This document shows, in pieces, positions 16,452 through 27,100 of a stretch of 45,805 nucleotides of DNA. The first letter of the stretch is position 1. Each line of letters opens with the position of its first letter. The position numbers and the translations under genes are program-made. The notes beneath the pieces are model-generated. The model worked only from the letters and a program-made list of their open reading frames with translations, was not told the origin of the DNA and did no database searches. This DNA is from an uncultured Clostridia bacterium. Its GTDB lineage: Bacteria; Bacillota; Clostridia; Lachnospirales; Bianqueaceae. Where the stretch lies: contig CALWPV010000083.1 of the NCBI GenBank assembly GCA_944383515.1, positions 1 through 45,805 of the forward strand, read 5' to 3'.

Positions 16452-17690
16452 ATGTATAAAATTCTTAGGGCCGGAAGGCTTCATGTAGAAATGTTTGAAA
16501 CCCGCCAGGATATGGGCGTTTCAGCAGCGCGCGATGCCGCTTTGGCGATTCGCGAAGTCATTCGGGAAAAGGGAAGCTGCCATATCATTTTTGCGGCCGC
16601 GCCGTCGCAAAACGAATTTCTCGAGGCGCTGGCCGGCAGCGACGTAGAGTGGGAGCGCGTGTATGCGTACCACATGGACGAATACATCGGCCTTGCGCCC
16701 GACGCGCCGCAGGGCTTCGGCAATTTCCTGCGCCGGAACATATTTGAAAAAGTGCCGTTTGCCGGCGTAGAGTACCTAAACGGCGGCGCCGACGACATCG
16801 ACGCCGAGATCCGCCGATACAGCCAAATCCTGCGTAAGCACCCCGCCGACATGGTCTTTATGGGCATTGGCGAGAACGGGCACATCGCGTTTAACGACCC
16901 GCATGTGGCGCATTTCGACGACTGCGCGCTGGTTAAGAAGGTAGAGCTGGACGAGCGCTGCCGCGCCCAACAGGTTCACGACGGCTGCTTTGACGCTATC
17001 GATCAGGTGCCCACACACGCGCTGACGCTAACCATTCCCGCGCTGGTGCGAGCCGAGCGGATTTTCTGCATGGTTCCCGCGGCTACGAAGGCGGAAGCGG
17101 TGGAGCACACGGTGCTGGGCGAAATCCGCGAAATGGTACCCGCCAGTATTTTGCGGATGCATGAGCATGCGACGCTATATGTTGACGCCGACAGCGGCAG
17201 CCGGCTGCAAAATGTGGTAGAGACAATAACGCTGCGGCCGCTTACAACGGACGACGCGCCGGCGGTGTACGCGATCAGCAGCCTGCAAGAGGTGGCGCAG
17301 TACATGCGTTTTTACCGCTCGCAGTCGGTGGAGGACGCGAAAACGATTATTGAAGAGTATCTGAAAGACGGCGAGGCCTGGGCCATTATGCAGGGCGACA
17401 CGCTGCAGGGCGTATTTGCGTTGGAGAGAACGGAAGAAGAAGGCGTGTATGGCATGAGCACGTTTTTGGCGCCGGCCCTGTGGGGACGCGGCGTAACCAC
17501 TGCCATTATGAAAATGATCAAAGAGCATGCCGAGGTTGATCTGCGCGCGAAGAGCCTGCAAGCCCATGTGGTCGATGTTAACGTCGGATCCTGCACGGCC
17601 CTGCGCCGCAACGGTTTTTATGAAAAAGAAATCGAGCATTTTCCGGACTACGAACACGGTCTCATCGTCTTCCGGCATGACTTCGAATAA
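16452..17690 (+). CDS. glucosamine-6-phosphate deaminase-like protein fused to a GNAT acetyltransferase
   Basis: A 412-residue fusion. Residues 1 to about 250 are a NagB-type glucosamine-6-phosphate deaminase/isomerase domain: HMDEYIGL (Asp76) and GIGENGHIAFNDP (Asn142, His144, Asp149). Compared with E. coli NagB (Asp141, His143, Glu148), the first is Asn and the last Asp, so deaminase activity is likely but not certain. Residues about 255-412 are a GNAT acetyltransferase of the RimJ/RimL look (ITLRPLTTDDAPAVYAI at the start; ALWGRGVTTAIMKMI is the acetyl-CoA-binding segment). The frame runs through without a stop or linker start, so one chain is expected. It may combine amino-sugar phosphate turnover with N-acetylation. 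It stands alone behind its own promoter. Confidence 0.85.
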   Translation: MYKILRAGRLHVEMFETRQDMGVSAARDAALAIREVIREKGSCHIIFAAAPSQNEFLEALAGSDVEWERVYAYHMDEYIGLAPDAPQGFGNFLRRNIFEKVPFAGVEYLNGGADDIDAEIRRYSQILRKHPADMVFMGIGENGHIAFNDPHVAHFDDCALVKKVELDERCRAQQVHDGCFDAIDQVPTHALTLTIPALVRAERIFCMVPAATKAEAVEHTVLGEIREMVPASILRMHEHATLYVDADSGSRLQNVVETITLRPLTTDDAPAVYAISSLQEVAQYMRFYRSQSVEDAKTIIEEYLKDGEAWAIMQGDTLQGVFALERTEEEGVYGMSTFLAPALWGRGVTTAIMKMIKEHAEVDLRAKSLQAHVVDVNVGSCTALRRNGFYEKEIEHFPDYEHGLIVFRHDFE

Positions 17691-17711
17691 GCATACGAGA
17701 CTTTGTATATT

Positions 17712-17740
17712 TTTAGACACCACGCTAGGGCGTGTATAAT
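17712..17740 (+). promoter_or_regulatory. probable promoter of the ABC exporter-methyltransferase-Wadjet unit
   Basis: A perfect TATAAT (17735-17740) lies 29 bases before the ABC ATPase start. The -35 is weak: TTTAGA at 17 bases spacing, or TAGACA at 15. A small inverted repeat, CACGC/GCGTG (17721-17725 with 17730-17734), lies between the boxes and might be an operator. Confidence 0.5.
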
Positions 17741-17769
17741 TTTGAACGCTTTCTTATAAGGAGAACAGA

Positions 17770-18666
17770 ATGGGACTCGTTGTCACCAATTTAGTTAAAC
17801 GATTCGGCAGCAAGGTTGCGGTCGATCATTTGAGCCTGCAAATGGAAGAGCCGGGCGTGTTCGGTTTAATCGGCACCAACGGCGCGGGCAAAACCACTAG
17901 CATCCGCATGATCCTAGGCATTATGAGCGCCGACGAGGGCAGCTCGGCATGGAACGGCACGCCGATCAGCCGCGATACCTTAAGCTTCGGCTATATGCCC
18001 GAAGAACGCGGCATTTACATGAAAAATAAAGTGCTCGAGCAGCTCGTTTATTTCGGCATGCTGCGCGGCATGAATCGCAGCGACGCCAGAAAATCAGCGC
18101 TCAGCTATTTGGAGCGCCTCGGCATGAGCGAATACAAAGACACCCTTGTCGAAAAGCTCTCCAAAGGCAACCAGCAAAAAATACAGCTCATTGCCACTCT
18201 TGTACACAACCCCGAGCTCATTTTTCTCGACGAGCCCTTCAGCGGCCTCGACCCCGTCAACACCGAGGTTTTGCGCGGCCTTCTGGGCGAGCTAATCGAA
18301 GAAAAGCGTTATATTGTCATGAGCAGCCACCAAATGGGCACCGTAGAAGAGTACTGCAAAGACATACTCATTCTGCACCATGGCCAGACCAAGCTTCAGG
18401 GCAACCTGCGTAAAATCAAGCAAGGCTATGGGCACACCAACCTCGTCGTCAGCTGCGACGTTAACATCGACGAAACCGCTGCCGGCCTGGGTTTAACCGT
18501 CATTGAAAAACGCGCAGGCGAAACCGAATACCGCATTCAAGGCGACGACATGGCCAACGCGCTGCTCTCGCACATGGTTTCCCAAGGATTCTACCCCACC
18601 AAATTCGAAATCCGCGAACCATCCCTAAGCGAAATCTTTATCGAAAAAGTAGGAGAAGCATCATGA
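17770..18666 (+). CDS. ABC transporter ATP-binding protein (NatA-like)
   Basis: A 298-residue cytoplasmic ATPase that would drive the membrane partner encoded next. Walker A is GTNGAGKTT (from residue 35), the ABC signature is LSKGNQQ, and Walker B is LIFLDEPFSGLDP, followed by the H-loop MSSHQMGTVEE. The extra C-terminal roughly 80 residues match the DrrA/NatA class used with ABC-2 permeases. Ribosome binding site AAGGAGA is at 17758-17764. Its stop overlaps the permease start (ATGA at 18663), showing translational coupling. Substrate (sodium, drug or peptide) is unknown. Confidence 0.92.
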   Translation: MGLVVTNLVKRFGSKVAVDHLSLQMEEPGVFGLIGTNGAGKTTSIRMILGIMSADEGSSAWNGTPISRDTLSFGYMPEERGIYMKNKVLEQLVYFGMLRGMNRSDARKSALSYLERLGMSEYKDTLVEKLSKGNQQKIQLIATLVHNPELIFLDEPFSGLDPVNTEVLRGLLGELIEEKRYIVMSSHQMGTVEEYCKDILILHHGQTKLQGNLRKIKQGYGHTNLVVSCDVNIDETAAGLGLTVIEKRAGETEYRIQGDDMANALLSHMVSQGFYPTKFEIREPSLSEIFIEKVGEAS

Positions 18667-19976
18667 AACAAATCTGGACCGTATTTGTATTCACCTTAAA
18701 AGACGCCGCGCGCAAAAAGGCGTTCAAAATATCCACCTTCATTCTCCTACTCGTCATCTTCGCCGCTTGCCTCATTGTTAACCTCACCAGTTCCGGGGGC
18801 GAGAGCGCCGAAGGCGCCGCGGGCGCAACCACCGCAGGCACAGGGGCAGAGACAGCGTCCGGAGCGGCAGAGGAAGAAGCCGGTCAGGATATCACGCTAG
18901 AGGGCGTTTGTTATTATATCGACGAAGACGCCGCAATTCCCGGCGGCATGGAGGCGCTGCAGGCCGCTCTGCCCACGTATCAAGTAAAGCAGGGCGACGC
19001 GGCGCAGCTGGGCGCCTACCGCAGCGAAATCGCCGAAAACGGCGAAGTGTCGTTAGTTCTTGTGCAGCAAACGCAGGGCAGCCCTGCGGTTACCGTGGTT
19101 ACCAAAGACGTGCTGTCAGGCGTCAATAACTCCGACGTGAGCGACGCGTTAAATCAGCAGTATATCGTCAATCAGCTGGAAGCGCAGGGCGTTACGGGCG
19201 ACGTAGCGGCCACGCTCAATTTCGAAATTCCCGTAGCGGTAGAAATTGCCGGCGAAATGGATTTATCCGGCTATGTTCTGGGTATTGTGATTGTTATGCT
19301 TATGTTCTTCGCCATTTACTATTATGGTTACGGCGTATCCATGTCCATTGCCACCGAGAAAACGTCGCGCGTTATGGAAACCCTGGTTGTTTCCGCCAAG
19401 CCGTCGCGTATTCTCATTGGTAAGTGCCTTGCCATGGGAGCGCTGGGGCTGCTACAGATGGCCGGCGTTATGCTCTTTGCCGCGCTCTGCTACCACTTCC
19501 TGATTCCCGATAACTTCACCCTTATGGGCATGCCCCTCTCGCTGTCTTCGTTTACTCTGACGCGCGCGGTCATTATTCTGGCCTACTTCATTTTGGGCTA
19601 CGCCCTGTACGCCGTTATGAACGCGGTGTGCGGCGCGTCGGTGAGCAAAATTGAAGACATTAACTCGGCCATGATGCCGGTGGTTCTCATAGCCATGATT
19701 TCGTTTTATCTGGGCTATTTTACGGCCATTTCCGGATCGGGTACGGATTCGCTGCTGCAGCAGATTGCCATTTATGTGCCGTTCTGCTCACCGTTTATTG
19801 TACCGTTTAAAATTTTGAATGGCGATGTGGCGACCATGGATTTGATTTTGTCTCTGGCGGCGCTGGTGGTTGCTATTGTGCTGATTACGGCGCTGTCCAT
19901 TCGCATTTACACGGCTTCGGTGCTGCATTATGGAAGCCGCATTAAACTAAAGGATATGTTTAAATTACGCGCATGA
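18663..19976 (+). CDS. ABC-2 type exporter permease (NatB-like)
   Basis: A 437-residue membrane protein. One transmembrane helix at about 22-44 is followed by a large outside loop (about 45-195) that begins with a Gly/Ala/Glu-rich low-complexity stretch. Five or six helices follow (about 200-430), with the cytoplasmic segment IATEKTSRVMETLVVSAKPSRILIGK, typical of ABC-2/NatB permeases, here named only by location after helix 2. It pairs with the ATPase upstream (4-base overlap), and its stop overlaps the methyltransferase start in the same ATGA fashion at 19973. The exported substrate is not evident. Confidence 0.9.
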   Translation: MKQIWTVFVFTLKDAARKKAFKISTFILLLVIFAACLIVNLTSSGGESAEGAAGATTAGTGAETASGAAEEEAGQDITLEGVCYYIDEDAAIPGGMEALQAALPTYQVKQGDAAQLGAYRSEIAENGEVSLVLVQQTQGSPAVTVVTKDVLSGVNNSDVSDALNQQYIVNQLEAQGVTGDVAATLNFEIPVAVEIAGEMDLSGYVLGIVIVMLMFFAIYYYGYGVSMSIATEKTSRVMETLVVSAKPSRILIGKCLAMGALGLLQMAGVMLFAALCYHFLIPDNFTLMGMPLSLSSFTLTRAVIILAYFILGYALYAVMNAVCGASVSKIEDINSAMMPVVLIAMISFYLGYFTAISGSGTDSLLQQIAIYVPFCSPFIVPFKILNGDVATMDLILSLAALVVAIVLITALSIRIYTASVLHYGSRIKLKDMFKLRA

Positions 19977-21484
19977 GAAAAGAAGAAGTTTTACAGGCGT
20001 TGCAAAAGCCCAGCGGCAGCGACGCCTTGCTGAAGAAAGCGCAGGAAGCCGTGGCTCCTGCGCTGCTTCTGCTTTCAGAAGGAAACGCGCCGGCAGCGGG
20101 ATTTTTGGCCCGGGCAGCCAAACAAAAAGCGTGCCGGCAGCAGATCGAAGCCTATTTAACCGCCCATCCGGCGCTGGCTGGCTGCCTGCTGCGCAGCGAA
20201 ACGCCGAAAATGCGCAAGAACATGGCCCGGCTGCTGGGGCAGCTGGGGCGCGGGAAAGATACCTCGCTGTTAATCGAGGCCCTCCGCGCCGAGTCGGTAC
20301 GCATGGTACGTCCCTCGCTCATTTTAGCGCTGGGCGCGCAAAAAACGGCGGAGGCCGCTGCCTTTTTAGAGCAATACCGCGTAGAGCCGGCGGCGGATCG
20401 CAGTGAGCAGAAGCACGAGGCGGAAGAGGCGGAGGCGCTGCGCGTGGCCCGGGCAGCGCTGCGCAATCTGCAGACCCATGCATGGGGCGCCGCGCCGGTA
20501 GGGTGGCCGGCCGAGCTGCGCTGTGGGCGCGGGCTGGAAACGGTGCTGGAGCGCGAGCTTGCGCTGGCAGGCATGCGGGTAACCAAGCGGCGGCCGGGCC
20601 GGGTGAACATTCGTATAGAGAGATGGGAAAGCCTAGAGCGCTGCCGCGTTTTTCGGGAGGTGCTGTTTATACTGGGGCCGGCCAACGAGCCGCCGGAAAA
20701 AGCGGCGCAGAGCCTGCTTACGCTGCTTGACGCCGCCTACGCGGGCGGCGCGCCCTATGCGTTTCGGCTGGAAATGGAAAAAGGCGAGCGCGCCGCGGTA
20801 AAAGATATCGCGCGCCGTGTGGAGGTAGCCGCGCAGGGCGCCTTAGTGAATGCGCCTTCGCGGTATGAGGCCGAGCTGAGGTTGGAGCGCGGCATTTGGT
20901 ATGCGAAGCTGTTTGCGGCGCCGGATACACGCTTTGCCTACCGTAAAGGAGCCGTGCCGGCCTCCATGCATCCGGCTAACGCCGCGGGCGTGGTGCGTTT
21001 GGCCGCGCCCTATATAAAACCAGGCGCCACGGTACTAGACCCGTGCTGCGGCAGCGGGACGCTGCTCATTGAACGCGGGTTGTTTAGCCCCTGCCGCGCG
21101 CTGTGGGGTGTAGATCTGCAGCCCGAAGCGGTACGCATAGCCAAAGAAAACCTGCGCGCCGCGGCGCCGCTGGGCCTGGCGCATGCAACCGTGCGCTGCG
21201 GCGATATGTTAGCGCTGCGCCTGCCGCGGCCTGTGGACGAGATCTGGGCCAACCTTCCATTTGGCAACCGCGTGGGCAATCACGCGTACAATGTGCGCTT
21301 ATATCAGGGGCTGGTTCAAAGGCTACCGGCTTGGCTGGCGCCTGGCGGTATTGCCGTTTTGTATACCATGGAAGGAAAGCTTTTGCGCCAGTGTTTGGCG
21401 GCCGCGCCGCCGCTAACGCTGCTAGAGGAGCACCGCGTGGAGGCCGGCGGGCTGGAGCCGAAGGTGCTGATTGTAAGGAGGTAG
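19973..21484 (+). CDS. HEAT-repeat/THUMP-like RNA methyltransferase (UPF0020 type)
   Basis: A 503-residue protein. Residues about 1-165 are Ala/Leu-rich helices resembling HEAT repeats (LIEALRAESVRMVRPSLILAL is one). The middle (about 175-300) looks like a THUMP-type RNA-binding region. The C-terminus (about 310-503) is a class I SAM methyltransferase with motif I DPCCGSGT (from Asp356) and the motif IV-like ANLPFG (Asn427-Pro429-Phe430) seen in UPF0020/Trm14/RlmKL enzymes that make N2-methylguanosine. The target is probably tRNA or rRNA. It is coupled by overlap to the permease, and the next gene's ribosome binding site lies across its stop codon. Its place between an exporter and a Wadjet system is odd. 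Confidence 0.82.
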   Translation: MRKEEVLQALQKPSGSDALLKKAQEAVAPALLLLSEGNAPAAGFLARAAKQKACRQQIEAYLTAHPALAGCLLRSETPKMRKNMARLLGQLGRGKDTSLLIEALRAESVRMVRPSLILALGAQKTAEAAAFLEQYRVEPAADRSEQKHEAEEAEALRVARAALRNLQTHAWGAAPVGWPAELRCGRGLETVLERELALAGMRVTKRRPGRVNIRIERWESLERCRVFREVLFILGPANEPPEKAAQSLLTLLDAAYAGGAPYAFRLEMEKGERAAVKDIARRVEVAAQGALVNAPSRYEAELRLERGIWYAKLFAAPDTRFAYRKGAVPASMHPANAAGVVRLAAPYIKPGATVLDPCCGSGTLLIERGLFSPCRALWGVDLQPEAVRIAKENLRAAAPLGLAHATVRCGDMLALRLPRPVDEIWANLPFGNRVGNHAYNVRLYQGLVQRLPAWLAPGGIAVLYTMEGKLLRQCLAAAPPLTLLEEHRVEAGGLEPKVLIVRR

Positions 21485-21490
21485 CAGAGC

Positions 21491-22984
21491 GTGGCTACAT
21501 TAAAAGCAATTGAGGAAACGGCCTATCTTTCGGCGCCCAATGTGGCGCAGTACCGGCAGATTATGCGCCTTTTCTACCGTGAATACGAAAGAATGCATTA
21601 TCGACTGTATAAAGAAGAGGTTTGGGCGTTACTGCCCCGGGACAATATGCCGGCGGGGTACGACATGGGCCGCTTAGAAGACGATTTGGCGGCTTTGGTG
21701 AAATGGAAAAACCTGGTTCCCATTCAAGATCCGGGCAAGGTGTATACCATTGCGGAGTATAAAAACAAACAGTATCGCTACTCTATGTCCGAAGCGGCCG
21801 TTGAAATTGAGAGAATGGCGCTGCGTTTGGAAACCCTGTACATAGAAGGCGCCAATTTATCGAGTAGCTTTTTTGTGCGCTTAGAACGCGCGCTGCAGGA
21901 GGCGGCGCAGGTTAGCGAAGCCGGCGAAAAAGAAGCCGAGGCCTGGTGGAGTTCGCTGCAAGAAGATTTTCGGCGTTTAAATCAGAGTTATAAAGACTAT
22001 TTGCGCGACTTTTATTCCGAACGGGCGGGGGCGCTTATGAAGTCTATGGAGTTTGTGATTCACAAAGACAAGTTAATTCAGTACCTGAACGAATTTGTAC
22101 AAGAGCTGCAGCGCTATAGCCGCCGCATTGCGCGCCTAATCGAGCAAAATAAACCCTGTATTGAAGAAAAACTAATTCCCCGCGCCGCCGCGGGCATTGC
22201 GGCCATTCCGCGCACCAAGAGCGTGCTGGAGCCAGAGCAGCGCCGCGACATTCAAACCGAGCTTCTTGAAAGCTGGCAATCACTCCAAAACTGGTTTATT
22301 GACCGGCCAGAAGAAGAGAGCGAAAGCCGGCGCGTTCTGCGCATTACCAACGAAATCATTCGCGGCATCATTCAAAACGCCGCGCTTCTTGTGCAAATGC
22401 AAAATTGGGGCATGAGCCGCAAAGAAGATTACCGCCGCTTTCTCACGCTCTTTCTGCGCTGCGAAACACTGGCCGAGGCCCATAAACTCTCGGCGCATGT
22501 GTTTGGCATTCAGGGCATAGAGCATTTTAAAACGCGCGTGGCGCGCGAAATGGACGACACTTCGCATGGGGTGTATGAAGAAGAGAGCGCGTTATATACG
22601 CTTAAGCCGCGTACCCGAGGCTACCACGAGAAAAAAGATCGAAGTGGATTTGCCGATAAAACCTTAGAAAAATTAGCGCAGCGACAAGAATATTTACGAG
22701 AAATGCAGCGCCAAGAAGAAATTGTGAGGCGGTATATACACAACGGCACCATTGTGCTAAGCGAAATTCAGGAAGTTGTGCCGGCCGCGGTACGCAGCGT
22801 GTTTTTACAATGGATTAGCCGGGCTAATCTCACCGCGGAGAAAAAGGCCATGACAGAATACGGACAGCACTTTAGGCTGCGGCGCGATCCCGGAACCTGC
22901 GTGCTGCGCTGCGACGACGGCAATTTAACTATGCCGGCCTACCGGCTGGAATTTGAAGAAAAAGGCGGAACGAGCCATGAATGA
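21491..22984 (+). CDS. jetA: Wadjet type II JetA-like kleisin (DUF2397/TIGR02677)
   Basis: A 497-residue protein that I assign to the DUF2397 (TIGR02677) family from its N-terminus: YLSAPNVAQYRQIMRLFY, then a winged-helix-like segment and RLEDDLAALVKWKNLVPIQD. In Wadjet SMC complexes this subunit is the kleisin, equivalent to MukF, that bridges the two SMC heads. Mid-protein helices (about 100-230, rich in Glu/Leu/Arg) fit that role. The start is GTG behind AAGGAGG (21475-21481), which overlaps the methyltransferase stop. The next gene overlaps its end by 8 bases. Codon use matches the neighbouring chromosome genes, so any acquisition is not recent. Confidence 0.85.
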   Translation: MATLKAIEETAYLSAPNVAQYRQIMRLFYREYERMHYRLYKEEVWALLPRDNMPAGYDMGRLEDDLAALVKWKNLVPIQDPGKVYTIAEYKNKQYRYSMSEAAVEIERMALRLETLYIEGANLSSSFFVRLERALQEAAQVSEAGEKEAEAWWSSLQEDFRRLNQSYKDYLRDFYSERAGALMKSMEFVIHKDKLIQYLNEFVQELQRYSRRIARLIEQNKPCIEEKLIPRAAAGIAAIPRTKSVLEPEQRRDIQTELLESWQSLQNWFIDRPEEESESRRVLRITNEIIRGIIQNAALLVQMQNWGMSRKEDYRRFLTLFLRCETLAEAHKLSAHVFGIQGIEHFKTRVAREMDDTSHGVYEEESALYTLKPRTRGYHEKKDRSGFADKTLEKLAQRQEYLREMQRQEEIVRRYIHNGTIVLSEIQEVVPAAVRSVFLQWISRANLTAEKKAMTEYGQHFRLRRDPGTCVLRCDDGNLTMPAYRLEFEEKGGTSHE

Positions 22985-24110
22985 ACTACAAGTTTTGCTC
23001 GAGAAGGTATGGATTAGCAAAGAAGAAGACAAAGAGCAGTACTATCAGGTGAAGCGAAAAATTCCGCTGTTTCAGGAATTGGTGCAAAAACAGCTGGGGT
23101 GGCGCCTCATTCATACAGAAAAGCTCATTAAAATAGAGAAGACGCCGGCCAGAGCCGAGCAGTTTATGGGTATCGCCGCGTTTAACGACGTAATGGACTA
23201 CTGCTTTTTATGCGCCGTGCTCATGTTTTTAGAAGACAAGGAAGAGGAAGAGCGGTTTTTGCTTTCAGAGCTGATTGCTTTTGTAGAGGTACAGCTAAAA
23301 GAAGCCATATCCATTGACTGGACGCAGTTTTCACAAAGAAAATCATTGGTCCGGGTACTTCGCTATTTAGAAGATCTGCGGGCCGTTCATGTATATGAGG
23401 GAAGCAGCGAGGGATTTGGGCAAGACATCGGACGGGAAGTGCTATATAAAAACACCGGCCTGTCGCGCTACTTGGCAACCATGTTTCCCTATAGCATTGC
23501 AGATTGTCAGGGGTATGAAGACTTCGAGAAAAAAGAACCGGAAGAAGACCCCGCCGCGCAGCGCGTACACCGCGTATACCGCCAGCTTTTAACCTGCCCG
23601 GCCGTGTACTGGGAAGAAGAAACAGAGCCCGATGCTCTCTATATAAAAAATCAGCGCACGTGGATTACGCGGAAGTTGGCGGGCACTGTGGGAGGCAGGC
23701 TCGACATTCACCGGCGCAGCGCTTTCTGGATGCTGGAAGAGGGAGAAACCTGGGGGCGCGTGCATCCAGGCGAAGGCATGCTTGGCGAGGTGGTACTACT
23801 CGTATGCGAAAACTTGCAGCGCCGTATTAAAGACGGTACATATAGCTTAGACAGCGCGCAGCGCGTAGGGCTGCGCCTTGACGCGCTGCATGCGCTCATT
23901 GCTGAGGTGCGCCGCCGCTATGCCTCGTATTGGAGTAAGGAATTTCGCGAAATGAGCGAGGCAAGGCTCTGCCATTTTGTTGTTCAATATATGGAAGACT
24001 GGATGCTGGCGCAGAGAAATGCGGACGATCCTGAGCATATGGTTTGGATTATGCCCGCGGCTGGTAAATTGCGGGGAGAGTACACAGAGAAAGGAGAGAC
24101 CAAGGCATGA
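22977..24110 (+). CDS. jetB: Wadjet type II JetB-like KITE subunit (DUF2398/TIGR02678)
   Basis: A 377-residue protein assigned to DUF2398 (TIGR02678) from LGWRLIHTEKLIKIEKTPAR near residues 40-60 and the following AFNDVMDYCFLCAVLMFLED. In the complex it is the KITE subunit (MukE counterpart), a tandem winged-helix protein that binds the kleisin and DNA. Start: an upstream in-frame ATG at 22953 exists, but the ATG at 22977 (MNELQVLLEKVW) is preferred because an AAGGCGG site (22961-22967) lies at the correct distance. Its stop overlaps the jetC start in an ATGA junction at 24107. Confidence 0.83.
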   Translation: MNELQVLLEKVWISKEEDKEQYYQVKRKIPLFQELVQKQLGWRLIHTEKLIKIEKTPARAEQFMGIAAFNDVMDYCFLCAVLMFLEDKEEEERFLLSELIAFVEVQLKEAISIDWTQFSQRKSLVRVLRYLEDLRAVHVYEGSSEGFGQDIGREVLYKNTGLSRYLATMFPYSIADCQGYEDFEKKEPEEDPAAQRVHRVYRQLLTCPAVYWEEETEPDALYIKNQRTWITRKLAGTVGGRLDIHRRSAFWMLEEGETWGRVHPGEGMLGEVVLLVCENLQRRIKDGTYSLDSAQRVGLRLDALHALIAEVRRRYASYWSKEFREMSEARLCHFVVQYMEDWMLAQRNADDPEHMVWIMPAAGKLRGEYTEKGETKA

Positions 24111-27100
24111 AGCAGCGCTGGGTAATGAACCGGATTGGTTTTATTAATTTCTGGCTATATGACGAAGAAGAGTTTTACTTTGCCAACGGACGTTTATTAT
24201 TACGCGGTCAAAACGGATCGGGAAAATCCATTACAACGCAGAGTTTTATTCCCTTTGTGCTTGACGGCGATCGTACGCCAAGCCGTCTGGATCCGTTTGG
24301 CTCCAGCGACCGGCGCATGGAGTTCTATTTTTTGGGCGAGGGAGAAAAAGAAGACTCCACCGGCTATTTATATTTAGAGTTTAAAAAGGGAGAAATGTAC
24401 CGCACCATTGGCATTGGGCAAAGGGCTAGGCGCGGACGTCCTATGGATTTTTGGGGGTTTCTGGTATTAGACGGGCGCCGCGTTGGCCGGGAGCTGGCGC
24501 TCTACCAGCAGGTGGGAAGCACCAAAATTCCGCTGGACCGGCGTGATTTGCAGCAGGCGCTAGGAGAGGGCGGCCTCATGACCACAAGCCCCAGCGAATA
24601 CAAAAAATTGGTGAATCAGCATATTTTCGGATTTCGTAAAACAGAGCAGTATGAACAGCTGATCCGTCTTTTGGTTAAAGTGCGGGCGCCCAAGCTTTCA
24701 AAAGAATTTCGGCCGTCTAAGGTATACGAGATTCTGGAAGACTCCTTGCAGACCCTAACCGACGAAGATTTGCGCCCCATGGTAGACGCCATGGAAAAAA
24801 TGGACGAAATTCAGGAAAGCCTGGATACCTTGCGGCGCGCCTTTGACGACGTTCGCGTGATTCGAACAGAGTATACGCGCTACAACCAGTACATGTTAGC
24901 GAAAAAAGCCCAGGCGTATTTAAAACAGCATAAAGAAGCGCAGCGCCTTCAGAAGGCATGGGAAACATTGCTGGAACGCGAAAAAGAGGCGCAGACCATG
25001 CTGGAGCAGGCCGAGCAGGGCGTGCGTGAAAAAACGGAGCGAGAACGGCTGCTGCGCGCCGAAAGAGAAAGCCTGGTCGACAGCGATTTACAGGCTATGC
25101 ATGAAAAGAGAGAGCAGGCGCAGGAAGAGCGGCGCGAGGCTAAAGAAAGCGGCGAGCGCTTTGCTCAGCGGGCCGCGGCGTACCAAGAGAAAATACGAGA
25201 GGCGCAGCGAGAGGAAAAAGCAGCCAGGGCACGGCAGGCGTTACTGGAAGAAGAAGTAGAAGAAGCGCTGGACGAAATGGAGGACCTGCAAGAGACGCTC
25301 TGCTGGGAAGGGCATACACGCCTGCGCGACGCCCTGCAAGGCGAAAACGCAGACGCTTTAGCGGGCATGCGCCAGGCGCTGGCCGAGAGCCTTAAGCATA
25401 TGACGCGCTGCCACGAGGCCATTCGCCTATATGAAGAGGCGCAAAAGCGCCTAGACGAAGTGAGTTGGCAGTGTGAAAAGGCCAGAAAAGAAGAGCGGGA
25501 AGCCGAGAAAAAGCGAAACATGGCCGAAGAGGCGCTGGAGAGCGCCAAAGAAAGCTGGATTACGCAAACCTTTACCCTGGTAGACGGCGCTAGCGAGTTT
25601 AAACCCGAGCGGCCATTGCTGCTGCAGGCAGAACAAGAGATTCGCGCCTACCACGCGCTGGAAGAAACGCTGATCGTGGGGCGGCGCTGGCGTGACTATT
25701 ACGAAAACAAGCGAATGGAACTGGCCGACATAAAGGTGGCGGCCGAGCAAAGCTGTAAGCAGGCAGAAGAAGAGTGGGAGCGCCGGAAGGAGGCCTACCA
25801 GGCCCTTAAAGACAGGCCCGAGCTAGAGCCAGAGCGTTCGGAAGCTGTACAGGCAACGCGGCAAAGGTTACAGGCCCTGGGGGTAGAAGCGCTTCCTTTT
25901 TACCGCACCATTGAATTTGCCCCCGAGCTTGACGAGAAGCAGCGCGCTGTTATAGAAGCGCAGCTGGAGGCTGCCGGCTTATTAGACGCACTGGTGGCGC
26001 CGCCGGCTGAGCGCGAGAAAGTAGCGCGCCAATACCCGGCATGGGTTGACGTTTTTTTGGCACCGGAAAAGCTGGGAGAAACGGCGGAAGTTCCTTTTCA
26101 AGGGCTGCGCGCGGCCGAGCAGCTGCATCCGGATATGCGGCGGGAAGTGCAGTCCATTTTGGCCTGTCTGGGAAGCAGCACGGTGTGGCTAGAAAGCCAG
26201 GGCTATTTTCGTCAGGGCCTACTACACGGCAGAGCCGAAAAAAGCGGACAAGCCGAATATGTTGGCGAGCAATCGCGCAGGCAGAAAAAAGAAAGAGAAC
26301 TGGCCGAGCTGCAGCAGCAGCTGCAGCAGCAGGAAGCCGTATATCACGAAACTGCGCGCAAGGTGCAAGAAGTAAAGGAGCGTCTGCGCCGTTTAGAAGA
26401 AGAATACCGGCAGCAGCCGGGTACAGATAGCATTGTAAAGGCGCTGCAAATGCTCACAACCTGCGCGTTGCAGCTTGAGGTGCTAGAAAATAATAGCGCC
26501 CGCCTGCAAGAAGCGCTGGCGCAGGTACAGCAAGAGAAAGACGGAAAGTACCAAACTATGTTGCGGCTGTGTAAAGAATTTCCGTATGGCCGCACGCTGC
26601 AAGCCTATGAAGAGGCGCAAGAAACCGGACGCGCATACGAGCAGCTGTTGTTGCAACAGGGCGATACGCTGCAACGGCTTTTGCGCGAACGCGCGATGGT
26701 GCAGTGGGAGCAGGGAAAACGAGAGGAAGCGGAAATGGGGGCCGACGACGCCCTAGCGGAGCAGCACCGAATGGAGATGCGTGTGAAGACGTGCGAGGCG
26801 CGTATTGCCCAGTTGGAAGCGTTTTTGAACCGGCCAGATATTCGTGAAAAGGCCCGGCGTTTGGCGGAAGTGGGGCAGGAGCTCGCGCGCCTGCGCGAAG
26901 AATTGGAGGCGCGGCAAATGGAGCAGGCGCGGCTGCAGGAACGCCTGGAGGCGGTGCAGCGGGAAAAGCCTTCGCAGGAGGCGGTGCTGCGGCAGGCCAA
27001 GACGCTGCTTACGTATTTGCAGCAGTATTTTGAAGAGGAGCTGGCTCTGGAACTGGTGATGCCGCGCGAAGACACGGTGTTACACGCGGCGCAGGAGGCG

